Positions 15,872 to 25,273 are shown, numbered from the stretch's first letter. The stretch: 46,536 bases of DNA from Oscillospiraceae bacterium (GCA_015065225.1 SVQR01000005.1:1-46536); one strand, 5' to 3'. Numbers and translations are program-made. Notes: generated by a model from the sequence alone, not told the origin.

Positions 15872-16855
15872 ATGACACTTGAACAGAGCAAAAAATGGTT
15901 TAAGGAAGCAAAATTCGGTCTGATGATCCATTGGGGACTCTACAGTCTTCTCGAGGGCGAGTGGAAGGGACAGAGAATGCATCGCGAAGGCGAATGGACA
16001 ATGCACAGATTTGAAGTTCCGCTTTCCGAGTACACAAAACTTGCGAAGGTATTCAACCCCGTTTACTTTGATGCGGAGGAATGGGTAAAGCTTGCAAAAG
16101 ATGCGGGCATGGAATACATGGTCATAACAAGTAAGCATCATGAAGGCTTCTGCCTTTTTGATTCCGAGGTTGACGATTACAACTGTAAGAAGGGTACTCC
16201 TTTCGGAAGAGATATCATCGGTGAGCTTGCAGAGGCGTGCTACAAGCATGATTTCAAGCTCGGACTCTACTACTCACAGAATCTTGACTGGCATGAGCCC
16301 AACGGCGGCGGATGCGGAAGAAAGCAGGTACACTGCGGCAGAGGCGTTGAATGTCACTGGGGCAACACATGGGATTTCCCGGACAACGATAAGAAGGACT
16401 TCAGACAGTACTTTGAGAACAAGGCAAAGCCTCAGGTAAAGGAGATACTCACAAAATACGGTGACATCTGCCTTATCTGGTTTGATACTCCCCTTGATAT
16501 GCCGATGGAATATTCCGATATACTTTATAAAATGGTAAGAGAATATCAGCCCGGATGTCTTGTAAATACAAGAATCGGCAACGGTCTCGGAGACTACCGT
16601 TCCTGCGGAGACAATATGCTTCCCGAGGAATACAGCGATGAGCTTGTTGAAGCCCCCATCACTCTCAACCATACATGGGGTTATAAGTCCTTTGACCAGG
16701 ATTGGAAGAGTGCGGAAACCGTTTGCGATATACTTGAAAAGTGCAACAGCAAAGGTGCCAATATGCTTCTCAATGTAGGCCCCGACGGACTCGGAAGATT
16801 CCCTGCACCTGCAACAGACATACTTCGTGAAGTCGGAAAGAAGCTGGGCAAATAA
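15872..16855 (+). CDS. GH29 alpha-L-fucosidase, tandem copy 2
   Basis: 327 residues from the ATG at 15872 (AAAGG about ten bases upstream; an in-frame ATG at 15854 would overlap that site). It shares with copy 1 the opening MTLE...KKWFKEAKFG, the block TKLAKVFNPVYFDAEEWVKL, TSKHHEGFCLF, LIWFDTP (nucleophile Asp) and LLNVGPDGLGRFP. It differs in having an insertion with several Cys and His (GGGCGRKQVHCGRGVECHW, about residues 146-164), which could shape a different substrate pocket or bind metal. It also lacks the C-terminal beta-sandwich and a signal peptide. Copies 1 and 2 most likely arose by tandem duplication and have diverged, suggesting different linkage preferences. Followed by a strong terminator. 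Confidence 0.85.
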   Translation: MTLEQSKKWFKEAKFGLMIHWGLYSLLEGEWKGQRMHREGEWTMHRFEVPLSEYTKLAKVFNPVYFDAEEWVKLAKDAGMEYMVITSKHHEGFCLFDSEVDDYNCKKGTPFGRDIIGELAEACYKHDFKLGLYYSQNLDWHEPNGGGCGRKQVHCGRGVECHWGNTWDFPDNDKKDFRQYFENKAKPQVKEILTKYGDICLIWFDTPLDMPMEYSDILYKMVREYQPGCLVNTRIGNGLGDYRSCGDNMLPEEYSDELVEAPITLNHTWGYKSFDQDWKSAETVCDILEKCNSKGANMLLNVGPDGLGRFPAPATDILREVGKKLGK

Positions 16856-16882
16856 TTGTACCATATAATAATAATGAAGAAA

Positions 16883-16920
16883 AGAACGATTCGGTATTGT
16901 CCGGGTCGTTCTCTTTTTGT
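16883..16920 (+). terminator. Intrinsic terminator of the tandem fucosidase region
   Basis: AGAACGATTCGG (16883-16894) and CCGGGTCGTTCT (16901-16912) pair over 12 bp with two G-U pairs and a 6-base loop, followed by CTTTTTGTTTT. Beyond it, up to 17109, I see no gene. Confidence 0.88.
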
Positions 16921-17109
16921 TTTATGATTCTTTGACGAACAAAGATATACTGCAACGGATGCCGCTTTTTATTCGGGATACTCTGTCTGCCGTGTTGTAT
17001 GACGTTCAAAAATAATTAACAACTGGAAAAAAATAATCAAAACTACTATATTTTGGGGTAATTGGCATAAAAAAAGCCCAAGAATATGTAAAAAATTTGG
17101 AAATACCCC

Positions 17110-17138
17110 TTGATTTTATTTAAAAAAACATATATAAT
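17110..17138 (+). promoter_or_regulatory. Promoter of the cohesin-dockerin genes
   Basis: TTGATT (17110-17115), 17-base spacer, TATAAT (17133-17138), embedded in an A+T-rich stretch that would favour strong expression. It leaves a 5' leader of about 100 bases. Confidence 0.7.
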
Positions 17139-17151
17139 ATATAGTAACTAG

Positions 17152-17218
17152 GTATACCGAGACGTATTGTAAAATGCTTCGGGTATGCAAAACAAGCAAA
17201 AAGCGGAGAAAAACTCCG
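17152..17218 (+). promoter_or_regulatory. Structured 5' leader with two stem-loops
   Basis: GTATACCGA (17152-17160) can pair with TCGGGTATGC (17179-17188) with one bulge. A second perfect hairpin CGGAG/CTCCG with an AAAAA loop (17204-17218) sits 24 bases before the ATG. These could stabilise the transcript of a highly expressed secreted protein. No known riboswitch class is recognised. Confidence 0.4.
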
Positions 17219-17242
17219 TAAAGAAAGGAATGGTATAGGAAA

Positions 17243-17953
17243 ATGAAAAAACTATCCATCATTATGGCGACCGTATGTGCGATCGTATGTCTCTTATGCG
17301 TAAGTGTAAGTGCGGCGAACGAAATGACGGTTTCCGGAGCAGTGGAAACAACTACCCAGAGCACCGAATTTGCTTATAAGGTAAGTTTTTCCGAGAACAC
17401 GGGCTTTAACACGCTCGGTATCAAGCTCACATACCCCGAAGGATTTGAGTATGTCGATGCAGATGCAAGTCAGCTTATCAAGGACAACTTCTACCTTGAC
17501 TTTGCAGGCTTCTCCGGTGAGACATATGTATTCCACCACGATGCAGCTGCAAGAACGGTTACATTCGTAGGTGCGGCGCTTTACAATATCACGGAAGTTT
17601 CCGGCGACCTTTTCGAGGTTACCTTTAATGCTCCCGCAACAACAGGTACATATGATTTTACACTTGAAGTCGTTGATAAGGCTTACGAGGATGCAGGTAA
17701 TGTTGTTGCCGTTGATAAGGTAAACGGTACTGTTACTGTTGAAGAAGGTTCTACATATGAGCTCGGTGACGTTAATATGGACGGATCCGTAGACCTCTTT
17801 GATGCTATCGCAGTGCTTCAGTATGATGCGGGTATCGTCGATCTTTCCGATGCAGCATATGCGCTCGGAGATGTAAACTATGATGATTCTGTAGACCTCT
17901 TTGATGCTATCGCAATTCTCCAGTACGAAGCCGGAATTATCGAAGAATTCTAA
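17243..17953 (+). CDS. Secreted cohesin-dockerin protein (possible adaptor scaffoldin)
   Basis: 236 residues. Residues 1-23 are a signal peptide (KKLS... then hydrophobic, cleaved near VSAAN). Residues 25-165 have the pattern of a cohesin module: beta strands with GFNTLGIKLTYPEGFEYVDAD and a final TGTYDFTLEVVDKAYEDAGN...VNGTVTV. Residues 172-236 are a type-I-like dockerin with two near-identical calcium loops, DVNMDGSVDLFD and DVNYDDSVDLFD, each followed by AIA[VI]LQY[DE]AGI. A protein with both modules can bridge a dockerin-bearing partner and another scaffold, as in the cellulosomes of Ruminococcus and Clostridium. No catalytic module is present. It precedes the giant secreted protein by 28 bases, probably in one operon. 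Confidence 0.8.
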   Translation: MKKLSIIMATVCAIVCLLCVSVSAANEMTVSGAVETTTQSTEFAYKVSFSENTGFNTLGIKLTYPEGFEYVDADASQLIKDNFYLDFAGFSGETYVFHHDAAARTVTFVGAALYNITEVSGDLFEVTFNAPATTGTYDFTLEVVDKAYEDAGNVVAVDKVNGTVTVEEGSTYELGDVNMDGSVDLFDAIAVLQYDAGIVDLSDAAYALGDVNYDDSVDLFDAIAILQYEAGIIEEF

Positions 17954-17981
17954 TAATATTTAACGAAAGGACTTATTGACC

Positions 17982-20900
17982 ATGAAAAAGATTCTCAGTG
18001 CGGTTCTTGCACTTATGATGATTGTTGGTTGCGCATCGTTTGTTTCCGCTAAGGAACCCGTAATCGAAGGTACAAACAATGTTGCAGTTGCAATTGATGA
18101 TGTGGTTGTTACCGATGCCACACAACAGATCGAGGTTCCTGTAAATGTTAAGTTTGCGGAAGATTTTGACGGTATCCTCGGTGCTACACTTAAGTTTACA
18201 TATGATACATCTAAGCTCACCTTCGACAAGAAGGCTTCATCTATCGAATATCCTGTTGATTCTTCAATAGCGATGATAAATGAAAACAAGAGTAAAGTTG
18301 TTACAATAAGCTTTGCACCTGCTGATCTTGAGGTTCCTTCCAAGGAAGACGGCGTTTTTGCTGTTCTTGTATTTAATGCTGTTGAAGGTGCAAACGGTGA
18401 TGCTGTGATTGAATTTGCAGATGGTACAAAGTTTGCTAACAGCGAAAACAAGGCATCTACATTCAATACAACAAACGGCAAGGTAACACTCCCCGCCGCA
18501 GAAACTCCCAAGTACGACGTAACCTTCGACGCAAACCTCGAAGGCGTAACATCTCCCGATGCTATGACAGATGTTGAAGCAGGCACAGAGATCGATCTTC
18601 CCGAGCTTGATGACACAGCGGATTATACCTTTCGCGGCTGGCAGGTTAATGGCGCAGGTGATGTCCTCACCGGTAAATACACTGTTACAGCTGATACAGC
18701 TCTTAAGGGCGCTTGGGCAGTAATAGAAAAGTATGACGTAACATTCGTTTCCGATTACGGCACAGCTCCCAATTCTATGACAGATGTTCTCAAGGGCACA
18801 AAGATCACTCTTGTAAAACTTGATGATACAGACGAGTTCACATTCGGCGGCTGGACAGACGGCGAAAACGAATATGCGGCAGGTGCAGAATACGAAGTTA
18901 CAGGCGATGTAACTCTCGCTGCTATCTGGAACAGAATAGTTAAGTACAATGTTTTCTTCAGCGAAGGCGTAGAAGGATATGAAACAGTTGCAGGTACAGT
19001 TATCACCCTTCCCGGACTTGACAATACAGACGACTATACATTCGGTGGCTGGGTCGTTGAAGGTACAACAGAGCCCATATATGCGGAAGGTGCAAAATAT
19101 ACCGTTAACGCTGACGTAAAATTCGTTGCAAAGTGGAACGAGATCGTTAAGTACACAGTAACATTCAGCGAAGGCGCAGATCCCGTAACTGTTGTTGCAG
19201 GTCAGTCCGTAACAGTTCCCACACTTGAAAAGACAGACCTTGTATTCAAGGGCTGGAAGGTTGGCGAAACAGACGAGATTGTTGCAGGCGGTGCAGAATT
19301 TGTTCCCACAGCTTCCGTTCTTCTCACAGCTCAGTGGAAGGCAGGCAGCAACAAGGTCTACATCGACACAACAGGTAACGATGCAAACGATGGTCTTACA
19401 AAGGACACTCCCGTAAAGACTCTCAAGAGAGTTCAGGAAATCCTCACAGCGGATAAGGCTGCCGACAACATTCTCAACACAATCGTAGTTGTTGAAAAGT
19501 ACGAAAAGAAGAATGAAGCGGCTGCAAATACAGATAACCTCGGTCAGAACCTTGGCAAGAAGCTTTATATCACAGGTCTTACACCCGAATCTATATTTGA
19601 TATGCATCACTACAAGGCTGACGGTACAACCGCTCAGGACTCTCATTTGAGAATTTACACTGACGTTGAGTTCAACAATATCACATTCGTAGGCTCCGGC
19701 AAGGACGGCGGTCCCATGGCGATGGGTTATGAGCTCACATTCGGTGAAAATGTAACAGCATCCGGCAGTCAGGGCATAGCTCATGCTCATTACAACAACA
19801 TATACAAGGATGGCGGTATAATCAACGTTAACAGCGGTACATTCGGCAGAGTTCACTTTGCAGGTATGTCCGGTGCTAAGGTTCTCGGTACAACCACAAC
19901 AAATATCAACGGCGGTAAGGTAAACGGTATCTACAACGGCCACGGCTGGAGAAACAACAATATCGTTTACGGTGCAAACTACATCAACATCAACGGCGGT
20001 GAGGTAGGTCAGATCACACTTAACGCTGTAGGTACATCATCCGTTACATCTTACGCAGGTCTCAGATACTTCACAATTAATGACGGTACAGTTGGTAATG
20101 TTACAACAACAGGTATCAAGCAGGCTACATACAAGGATGGCGATGTAGATAAGTTCGTTAACACAGACATTCGTGACGGTGTAACCGTATTCGAAGTAAA
20201 CGGCGGTACAGTAGGCAAGTTCGCGACAGTTGGCGAAGACGATGATGCAACAAGAGTTATCATCAACAACACAGCAAATGCTCTTACAGTTGAAGATACA
20301 GGTGCTATCGTTCTCAACGTTAAGAACGGCAAGCTCCACGCTGAAACAACAGGTTTTGGTGAAGATGGCAAGCCCACATATGTTTGGAACATGAACAACA
20401 CCGCAGTTCTCGACTGGGCAAAGACAGTTGAACTCACAGGCTTCAGCTATGAGTTCGCAGAATCCGGTCTTGCGGCAGAATTCAACGCAGTTAAGGTCGG
20501 CGACAAGACATATGCGCTTGCAGATCTTACAAACGGTCTTATCCCCGCTCCCGAAGCAGCAGGTACATACAATGTTGAATTCACAAACGTATACAAGGTA
20601 ACAATCGGCGAGGAAACAACTCTCGTTGAAGAAGGCGACACAATCGCTCTTACAAGACTTCCCAAGAACGGCGACCTCAAGCACATCGGCTGGACAACAG
20701 TTGAAGGCGGCGAAACAGCAGAGATCGACCACACATCAGAGTACGCTCCCACAGCAGATGTAACTCTCTACCCTGTATGGGCAGAAGCAGTTTACTTCAC
20801 AGCTACATTTGAAACAGATCACGGTGAAGCTCCCGCGGCTATCTCCATCATCGACGACGATGAAGACGGCAAGGCTGATGAAGCTTTCATGTTCCCCGGC

Positions 20901-22472
20901 TACGACGGTAAGCAGGACGAGCACTTCACATTCACAGGCTGGATGGATAGGATTTATGTAGGTACTCCCGAAGGTACAGTAATTCCCAAATACAACGCAG
21001 GTGATATACTTACTCTTGACGGCAACAAGACATTCATTGCTACATGGGTAGAAGATCCCAAGGGTACTGTAACATACAGAAACGAAAGCGGCGAAGCTCC
21101 CGAAGCGGTTACAGATTATGTTGGTACAGAAATCGTTATCGCTGAATGTCCCGCAGTTGAAGGCTTTGAGTTCCTCGGCTGGATTGCTGACGGTGTAACA
21201 TATCAGCCCGGCGAAAAGTATACAATCGAAGATGAATTCGGTATCGCATTCACAGCTAAGTGGGGCGTTAAGGTTGCAGTTGATACAAACGGCGCTAAGG
21301 GTGAAGCTCCCGTTATCGGTGGTGCTATCGGCGAAGAGATTGACCTTCCCACAGAAGTTGCTCTCACATACGTAAACCACACATTCAAGGGCTTTGCACT
21401 CGCAGTTGACGGCGAAATTATTACAGGCAAGTACACAGTTAACCCCGAAGATACACTTTACGTTATCTGGGAAGAAACAGTTGCAGATGCGGCTATCATC
21501 GAAACAAAGGTAGTATACAACAGCGCAACAAACGACTACACGGTTGATATGTACTTCTACGGTGCAGATGCAAACACAGTTGCATTCGGTTACACATACG
21601 GCGAAAACCTCGAATTCGTATCCTTTGCACCTGCGGCAGGTCTCGTTGTTACTCCCGACGCTCTTGAAGTTAAGGAAGACGGTTACTATGCATATGCAGT
21701 AACAAATCAGGAAACAGGTAAGATCGAAGGCGCATCCGCAAGCGCAGGCAACGGTGTACACCTCGGTACTATCACATTCACATACACAGGTACAAAGGAA
21801 GACTACTCCGAAGATGATGCAGCAGACAACATTGCTATTACAGCTCCCAAGACTGTAGTTGACAATGTTTCCTCCGCAGAATACTTCCTCTACACACCTG
21901 CAGTTTCAGGTCTTGAAGTAATCGGTCTCCCCGTAGTATTTGACGAAGCTATCGAATACGAGATCGTTGATGTTGTATACACAGTAAACGGCTCCGTAAA
22001 GGTAGTTCGTGCAGACGGTACAGCTCCCAAGAACTATGCGGAAATCGAAGTATACAACGAACAGGGCAGCCTCTACAAGACATTCGTAATCGAAGATGCT
22101 GAAACAACAACAGTTGACGGCGTATTCAACTACGAGATCGGTCTCGGTGCAGGTAAGTACACATTCGTTGTTAAGAAGACAGGTTACCTTGCAGCTGAAT
22201 GCGATGTAGAGATCGCAGTTCAGGAAGGCGCAGGCGAGGACGGCTTCGTTCCCACACCTGTAGATGTTGCACTTGTTGAACTTACAGCCGGTGACGTTGT
22301 TGCTGACTTCGGCGTGATCGACCTGCTCGACTTCGCAGGTATCGTTCAGGCGTTCGACAGAGGTGACCTCGAAGCTGACGAAACTATCGCTCTCGACATC
22401 AACGAAGACGGCGTAGTTGGTGTAGATGACCTCAAGTTTGTAAAGGACAACTTCGGTGCAAAAGCTGAATAA
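17982..22472 (+). CDS. 1496-residue secreted multidomain protein: cohesin-like, InlB-type repeats, beta-helix, dockerin-like tail
   Basis: The ATG at 17982 follows GAAAGGA; a TTG six bases earlier is not preferred. Approximate layout: signal peptide 1-23; cohesin-like module 33-172; four Listeria/Bacteroides (InlB B-type) repeats of about 70 residues at 176-453, each with a GW core; a central region 456-865 starting VYIDTTGNDANDGL and rich in ININGG-type turns, like parallel beta-helices of the DUF1565/pectate-lyase type; four more repeats at 870-1165; a second cohesin-like module at about 1170-1310; a CarboxypepD_reg-like beta domain at 1330-1425; and a degenerate dockerin at 1435-1496, whose second loop DINEDGVVGVDD is intact while the first has an extra residue. 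There is no sorting signal. Thr is almost always ACA and Pro almost always CCC in the repeat region, a sign of very high expression. It is probably an adhesin or scaffold; no catalytic motif is recognised. Confidence 0.8.
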   Translation: MKKILSAVLALMMIVGCASFVSAKEPVIEGTNNVAVAIDDVVVTDATQQIEVPVNVKFAEDFDGILGATLKFTYDTSKLTFDKKASSIEYPVDSSIAMINENKSKVVTISFAPADLEVPSKEDGVFAVLVFNAVEGANGDAVIEFADGTKFANSENKASTFNTTNGKVTLPAAETPKYDVTFDANLEGVTSPDAMTDVEAGTEIDLPELDDTADYTFRGWQVNGAGDVLTGKYTVTADTALKGAWAVIEKYDVTFVSDYGTAPNSMTDVLKGTKITLVKLDDTDEFTFGGWTDGENEYAAGAEYEVTGDVTLAAIWNRIVKYNVFFSEGVEGYETVAGTVITLPGLDNTDDYTFGGWVVEGTTEPIYAEGAKYTVNADVKFVAKWNEIVKYTVTFSEGADPVTVVAGQSVTVPTLEKTDLVFKGWKVGETDEIVAGGAEFVPTASVLLTAQWKAGSNKVYIDTTGNDANDGLTKDTPVKTLKRVQEILTADKAADNILNTIVVVEKYEKKNEAAANTDNLGQNLGKKLYITGLTPESIFDMHHYKADGTTAQDSHLRIYTDVEFNNITFVGSGKDGGPMAMGYELTFGENVTASGSQGIAHAHYNNIYKDGGIINVNSGTFGRVHFAGMSGAKVLGTTTTNINGGKVNGIYNGHGWRNNNIVYGANYININGGEVGQITLNAVGTSSVTSYAGLRYFTINDGTVGNVTTTGIKQATYKDGDVDKFVNTDIRDGVTVFEVNGGTVGKFATVGEDDDATRVIINNTANALTVEDTGAIVLNVKNGKLHAETTGFGEDGKPTYVWNMNNTAVLDWAKTVELTGFSYEFAESGLAAEFNAVKVGDKTYALADLTNGLIPAPEAAGTYNVEFTNVYKVTIGEETTLVEEGDTIALTRLPKNGDLKHIGWTTVEGGETAEIDHTSEYAPTADVTLYPVWAEAVYFTATFETDHGEAPAAISIIDDDEDGKADEAFMFPGYDGKQDEHFTFTGWMDRIYVGTPEGTVIPKYNAGDILTLDGNKTFIATWVEDPKGTVTYRNESGEAPEAVTDYVGTEIVIAECPAVEGFEFLGWIADGVTYQPGEKYTIEDEFGIAFTAKWGVKVAVDTNGAKGEAPVIGGAIGEEIDLPTEVALTYVNHTFKGFALAVDGEIITGKYTVNPEDTLYVIWEETVADAAIIETKVVYNSATNDYTVDMYFYGADANTVAFGYTYGENLEFVSFAPAAGLVVTPDALEVKEDGYYAYAVTNQETGKIEGASASAGNGVHLGTITFTYTGTKEDYSEDDAADNIAITAPKTVVDNVSSAEYFLYTPAVSGLEVIGLPVVFDEAIEYEIVDVVYTVNGSVKVVRADGTAPKNYAEIEVYNEQGSLYKTFVIEDAETTTVDGVFNYEIGLGAGKYTFVVKKTGYLAAECDVEIAVQEGAGEDGFVPTPVDVALVELTAGDVVADFGVIDLLDFAGIVQAFDRGDLEADETIALDINEDGVVGVDDLKFVKDNFGAKAE

Positions 22473-22491
22473 TCCGTAAGAATAACATATT

Positions 22492-22526
22492 CCCCCGATG
22501 CTTAGGTGTCGGGGGTTGTTTTTTAT
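22492..22526 (+). terminator. Intrinsic terminator of the cohesin-dockerin operon
   Basis: CCCCCGA (22492-22498) and TCGGGGG (22509-22515) form a perfect 7-bp stem followed by TTGTTTTTTAT. Confidence 0.9.
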
Positions 22527-22640
22527 GTGATAGACTTCAAGAATAAAACAGACTGACACATCCGCAATACAATACGAATTAAAAATTTTTTATTCAAAAC
22601 ATAGAATTATTAACAAAAACAGAGTACAATATAAATGTAG

Positions 22641-22656
22641 GTTAGTTTTGACTAAC
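22641..22656. promoter_or_regulatory. Palindrome upstream of copA, candidate metal-regulator operator
   Basis: GTTAGTTTTGACTAAC is a palindrome with 6-bp arms and a 4-base spacer, centred about 78 bases before the copA ATG and just downstream of an A+T-rich stretch with TACAATATAAA. It does not match the CopY box (TACANNTGTA); a CsoR-type or other regulator is possible. No copper regulator gene is in the window. Confidence 0.4.
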
Positions 22657-22726
22657 GCCATGACGTGATGAATATACGCCACAAAGACATATCCTTGCGG
22701 CAAAGACCGCAGAACGGAGACATATA

Positions 22727-25273
22727 ATGAAAAGATTCAACGTGACAGGCATGAGCTGTGCCGCCTGCAGCGCAAGAGTGGAAAAAGCAGCGAACGGTGT
22801 AAATGGTGTGGAAAGCTGTGCGGTAAATCTTCTTACGGGAAGTATGACTGTGGAAGGTACTGCCTCCGAAAATGAAATAATACGTGCGGTGGAAAAGGCG
22901 GGGTACGGATGTACATTGAACGGTACAGATGTCGCTGTTCCTTCGTTTGTATCGACAGACGGTGGAGCGGATGATGAAAATATATATATAAAAGAATCAC
23001 GCTCACTTGTGGGAAGGCTTATACTCTCAGCGGTCTTTCTTCTCATACTTATGTATTTCTCAATGGGACACAATATGCTCGGACTTCCTCTCCCGCCGTT
23101 TTTTGATGGCAATGCTATGGCGACGGGACTTGTGCAAATGATATGCAGTGCCATAGTTATGATTATCGGAGGAAAGTTTTTTGTAAGCGGTGCAAAGTCT
23201 GTTGTGCGTCTTTCACCGAACATGGATGCACTTGTGGCTCTTGGAGCAGGTGCGGCCTTTGTTTACAGCACAGCTGTGCTTTTCCTCATGTCCGCAAAGC
23301 TTTCCGACGGAGATATCAGCGGAGCATCAATGCTTTTACATGATCTGTATTTTGAATCAGCGGCGATGATACTTGCACTTATTACGGTTGGCAAAGCTCT
23401 TGAAGCACGCTCAAAAGCAAAAACAGGCGATGCACTTCGGGGACTTAAAAAATTGATGCCGGAAACTGCAAATGTTATACGTGATGGCAAGGAAATACAG
23501 ATAAAGATATCCGAGATGCAGGTAGGCGACATATTCACGGTGCGTCCCGGCGAGCAGATCCCCGTTGACGGCTTTATAGTTGAAGGCTCAAGTGCCGTAA
23601 ATGAAGCGGCAATAACCGGTGAAAGTGTCCCTGCAGAAAAAAATGAGGGTGACACGGTGGTAGGTGCTACGGTCAACATATCCGGATATCTGAAATGTCG
23701 TGCCACAAGAGTGGGAACGGATACCGTACTTTCAAAAATAATAAGAACGGTCAGCGACGCATCGGCAACAAAAGCTCCCATTGCCAAGGCTGCGGATAAG
23801 GTAGCGGCAATATTTGTTCCTTCCGTGATGCTTATCGCCCTTGTAACGGCAATTGTATGGCTGATACTCGGCAGGGAATTCGGCTTCGCCCTTGCAAGAG
23901 CTGTATCGGTACTTGTGATAAGCTGTCCGTGCTCACTCGGACTTGCAACTCCCGTAGCTATCATGGTCGGAAGCGGTGTTGGCGCAAAAAACGGAATCCT
24001 TTTCAAAAATGCGGAGATGATGGAGCTTTGCGGCAGAGTAAATACTGTGGTTCTTGACAAAACAGGTACTGTGACAAGCGGAAATATTTCGGTTACAGGT
24101 ATTTATACGGCGGAAAACACAACAACCGATGAGCTCCTTTCTACAGCATACACTCTTGAAAGTAAAAGCGAGCATCCTCTTGCAAAAGCAGTTACGGAAT
24201 ATTGCTCGGAAAACGGTGTACAGCTTCATGCTTCCGAGGATTTTTCGGCGAGTATCGGAAGCGGTGTTTTTTGCCGGATAAGAGGAAAAGAATGTCTTGG
24301 CGGAAAGACTGATTTTCTTGAGAAGAACGGGATAAGTATTCCCGATTATCAGAAGAAAAAAGCAGATGATATATCCGCATCGGGAAGCACGCCCTTGTTC
24401 TTTGCTATGGACGGAAGATTCCTGGGTATTATTGCAGCGGCGGATACTGTAAAGGCCGACAGCAGAAGTGCGATCGGAAGATTCGGTGAAATGGGTATAG
24501 AGACGGTTCTTCTTTCCGGCGATAACGAGCTTGTAACAAGATCCGTGGCTGAAAAAGCGGGCATTAAGACCGCAATATCCGGTGCGACTCCGGACAGCAA
24601 ATCAGAGACTATAAATGAATACAAGCAAAAGGGCAAGGTAGCAATGATAGGTGACGGTATAAACGATGCACCTGCTCTTGCCGTTGCGGATGTGGGACTC
24701 GCCATAGGTACGGGAACAGATATTGCCCGCGATACGGCAGGCGTCATACTTGTCAACGGAAATCTCACCTCGGCGGCAAGTGCAATAAAGCTCTCAAGAT
24801 CGGTATTGCGCAATATAAGGCAGAATCTGTTCTGGGCGTTCTTCTATAACTGTATCGGAATACCCGTTGCGGCGGGAGTATTGACACCGTTCGGTATAAC
24901 TCTCAGTCCGATGCTCGGAGCGCTTGCGATGGGACTTTCCAGCTTCTGCGTAGTATCAAATGCACTTCGTCTCAACTCTTTTAAAGCATATATTGCCCGG
25001 AAGGATGAGATATCACAGGTAAATACAGAAGTATATATATCCGAATCAAAAACCGAAACGGAGGAAACAAAAATGGAAAAGAAGTTCAATGTAAAAGGTA
25101 TGATGTGTCACCACTGCGAAAACCATGTAAAGAAGGCTCTGGAGGCAATTGACGGTGTAGAGACCGCTGTCGCATCCCACACAGAGGGAACAGTAGTCGT
25201 AACTCTTTCAAAGGATATTGCCGATGATGTTCTCAAAGCGGCAATAACAGAAGAAGGCTACGAAGCAGAATGA
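22727..25273 (+). CDS. copA: Copper-exporting P1B-type ATPase CopA with N- and C-terminal HMA domains
   Basis: 848 residues. An N-terminal heavy-metal-associated domain carries GMSCAAC (residues 8-14). The P-type ATPase core has the actuator TGE loop (AITGESVP), the transmembrane copper motif C400-P-C402, the phosphorylation site D444-K-T-G-T and the hinge [12 protein letters not shown] linker rich in Glu and Thr then leads to a second HMA domain with GMMCHHC (C794 and C797). A C-terminal HMA is unusual; most CopA proteins keep theirs at the N terminus. A ribosome binding site and in-frame ATG just before this domain suggest independent production of it. The protein would pump Cu(I) out across the membrane. 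The start has GGAG seven bases upstream. A palindrome about 80 bases upstream may be the operator. Confidence 0.93.
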   Translation: MKRFNVTGMSCAACSARVEKAANGVNGVESCAVNLLTGSMTVEGTASENEIIRAVEKAGYGCTLNGTDVAVPSFVSTDGGADDENIYIKESRSLVGRLILSAVFLLILMYFSMGHNMLGLPLPPFFDGNAMATGLVQMICSAIVMIIGGKFFVSGAKSVVRLSPNMDALVALGAGAAFVYSTAVLFLMSAKLSDGDISGASMLLHDLYFESAAMILALITVGKALEARSKAKTGDALRGLKKLMPETANVIRDGKEIQIKISEMQVGDIFTVRPGEQIPVDGFIVEGSSAVNEAAITGESVPAEKNEGDTVVGATVNISGYLKCRATRVGTDTVLSKIIRTVSDASATKAPIAKAADKVAAIFVPSVMLIALVTAIVWLILGREFGFALARAVSVLVISCPCSLGLATPVAIMVGSGVGAKNGILFKNAEMMELCGRVNTVVLDKTGTVTSGNISVTGIYTAENTTTDELLSTAYTLESKSEHPLAKAVTEYCSENGVQLHASEDFSASIGSGVFCRIRGKECLGGKTDFLEKNGISIPDYQKKKADDISASGSTPLFFAMDGRFLGIIAAADTVKADSRSAIGRFGEMGIETVLLSGDNELVTRSVAEKAGIKTAISGATPDSKSETINEYKQKGKVAMIGDGINDAPALAVADVGLAIGTGTDIARDTAGVILVNGNLTSAASAIKLSRSVLRNIRQNLFWAFFYNCIGIPVAAGVLTPFGITLSPMLGALAMGLSSFCVVSNALRLNSFKAYIARKDEISQVNTEVYISESKTETEETKMEKKFNVKGMMCHHCENHVKKALEAIDGVETAVASHTEGTVVVTLSKDIADDVLKAAITEEGYEAE
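25073..25273 (+). CDS. Internal in-frame start producing a free CopZ-like copper chaperone
   Basis: Within copA, an ATG at 25073 (codon 783, same frame) is preceded by a well-spaced GGAGG (25060-25064, 8-base spacer). The 66-residue product would be exactly one HMA domain ([19 protein letters not shown]...), the size and layout of CopZ chaperones, with Cu(I)-binding C12 and C15. This would let one gene encode both pump and chaperone. In E. coli copA a comparable chaperone is made by programmed frameshifting; here the means would be internal initiation. It may also be the scar of a fused copA-copZ pair whose stop codon was lost while the chaperone's ribosome binding site persisted. The sequence features are plain; use of the site is inference. 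Confidence 0.6.
   Translation: MEKKFNVKGMMCHHCENHVKKALEAIDGVETAVASHTEGTVVVTLSKDIADDVLKAAITEEGYEAE

Noticed and set aside
17130..17242. Possible cyclic-di-GMP or other riboswitch in the leader of the cohesin-dockerin gene
   Set aside because: Two hairpins exist, but none of the conserved core sequences of known riboswitch classes could be found.
18264..19943. 559-residue Cys-rich open frame on the minus strand, and similar frames at 20037-20732, 20736-21761 and 21906-22559
   Set aside because: They are antisense to the giant secreted protein; their Cys richness comes from the ACA codon bias of the sense gene (ACA reads TGT on the other strand). No ribosome binding sites or protein-like composition.
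22621..22640. Possible CopY box (TACA...TGTA) upstream of copA
   Set aside because: The half-sites are seven bases apart (TACAATATAAATGTA) instead of the two of the CopY box.
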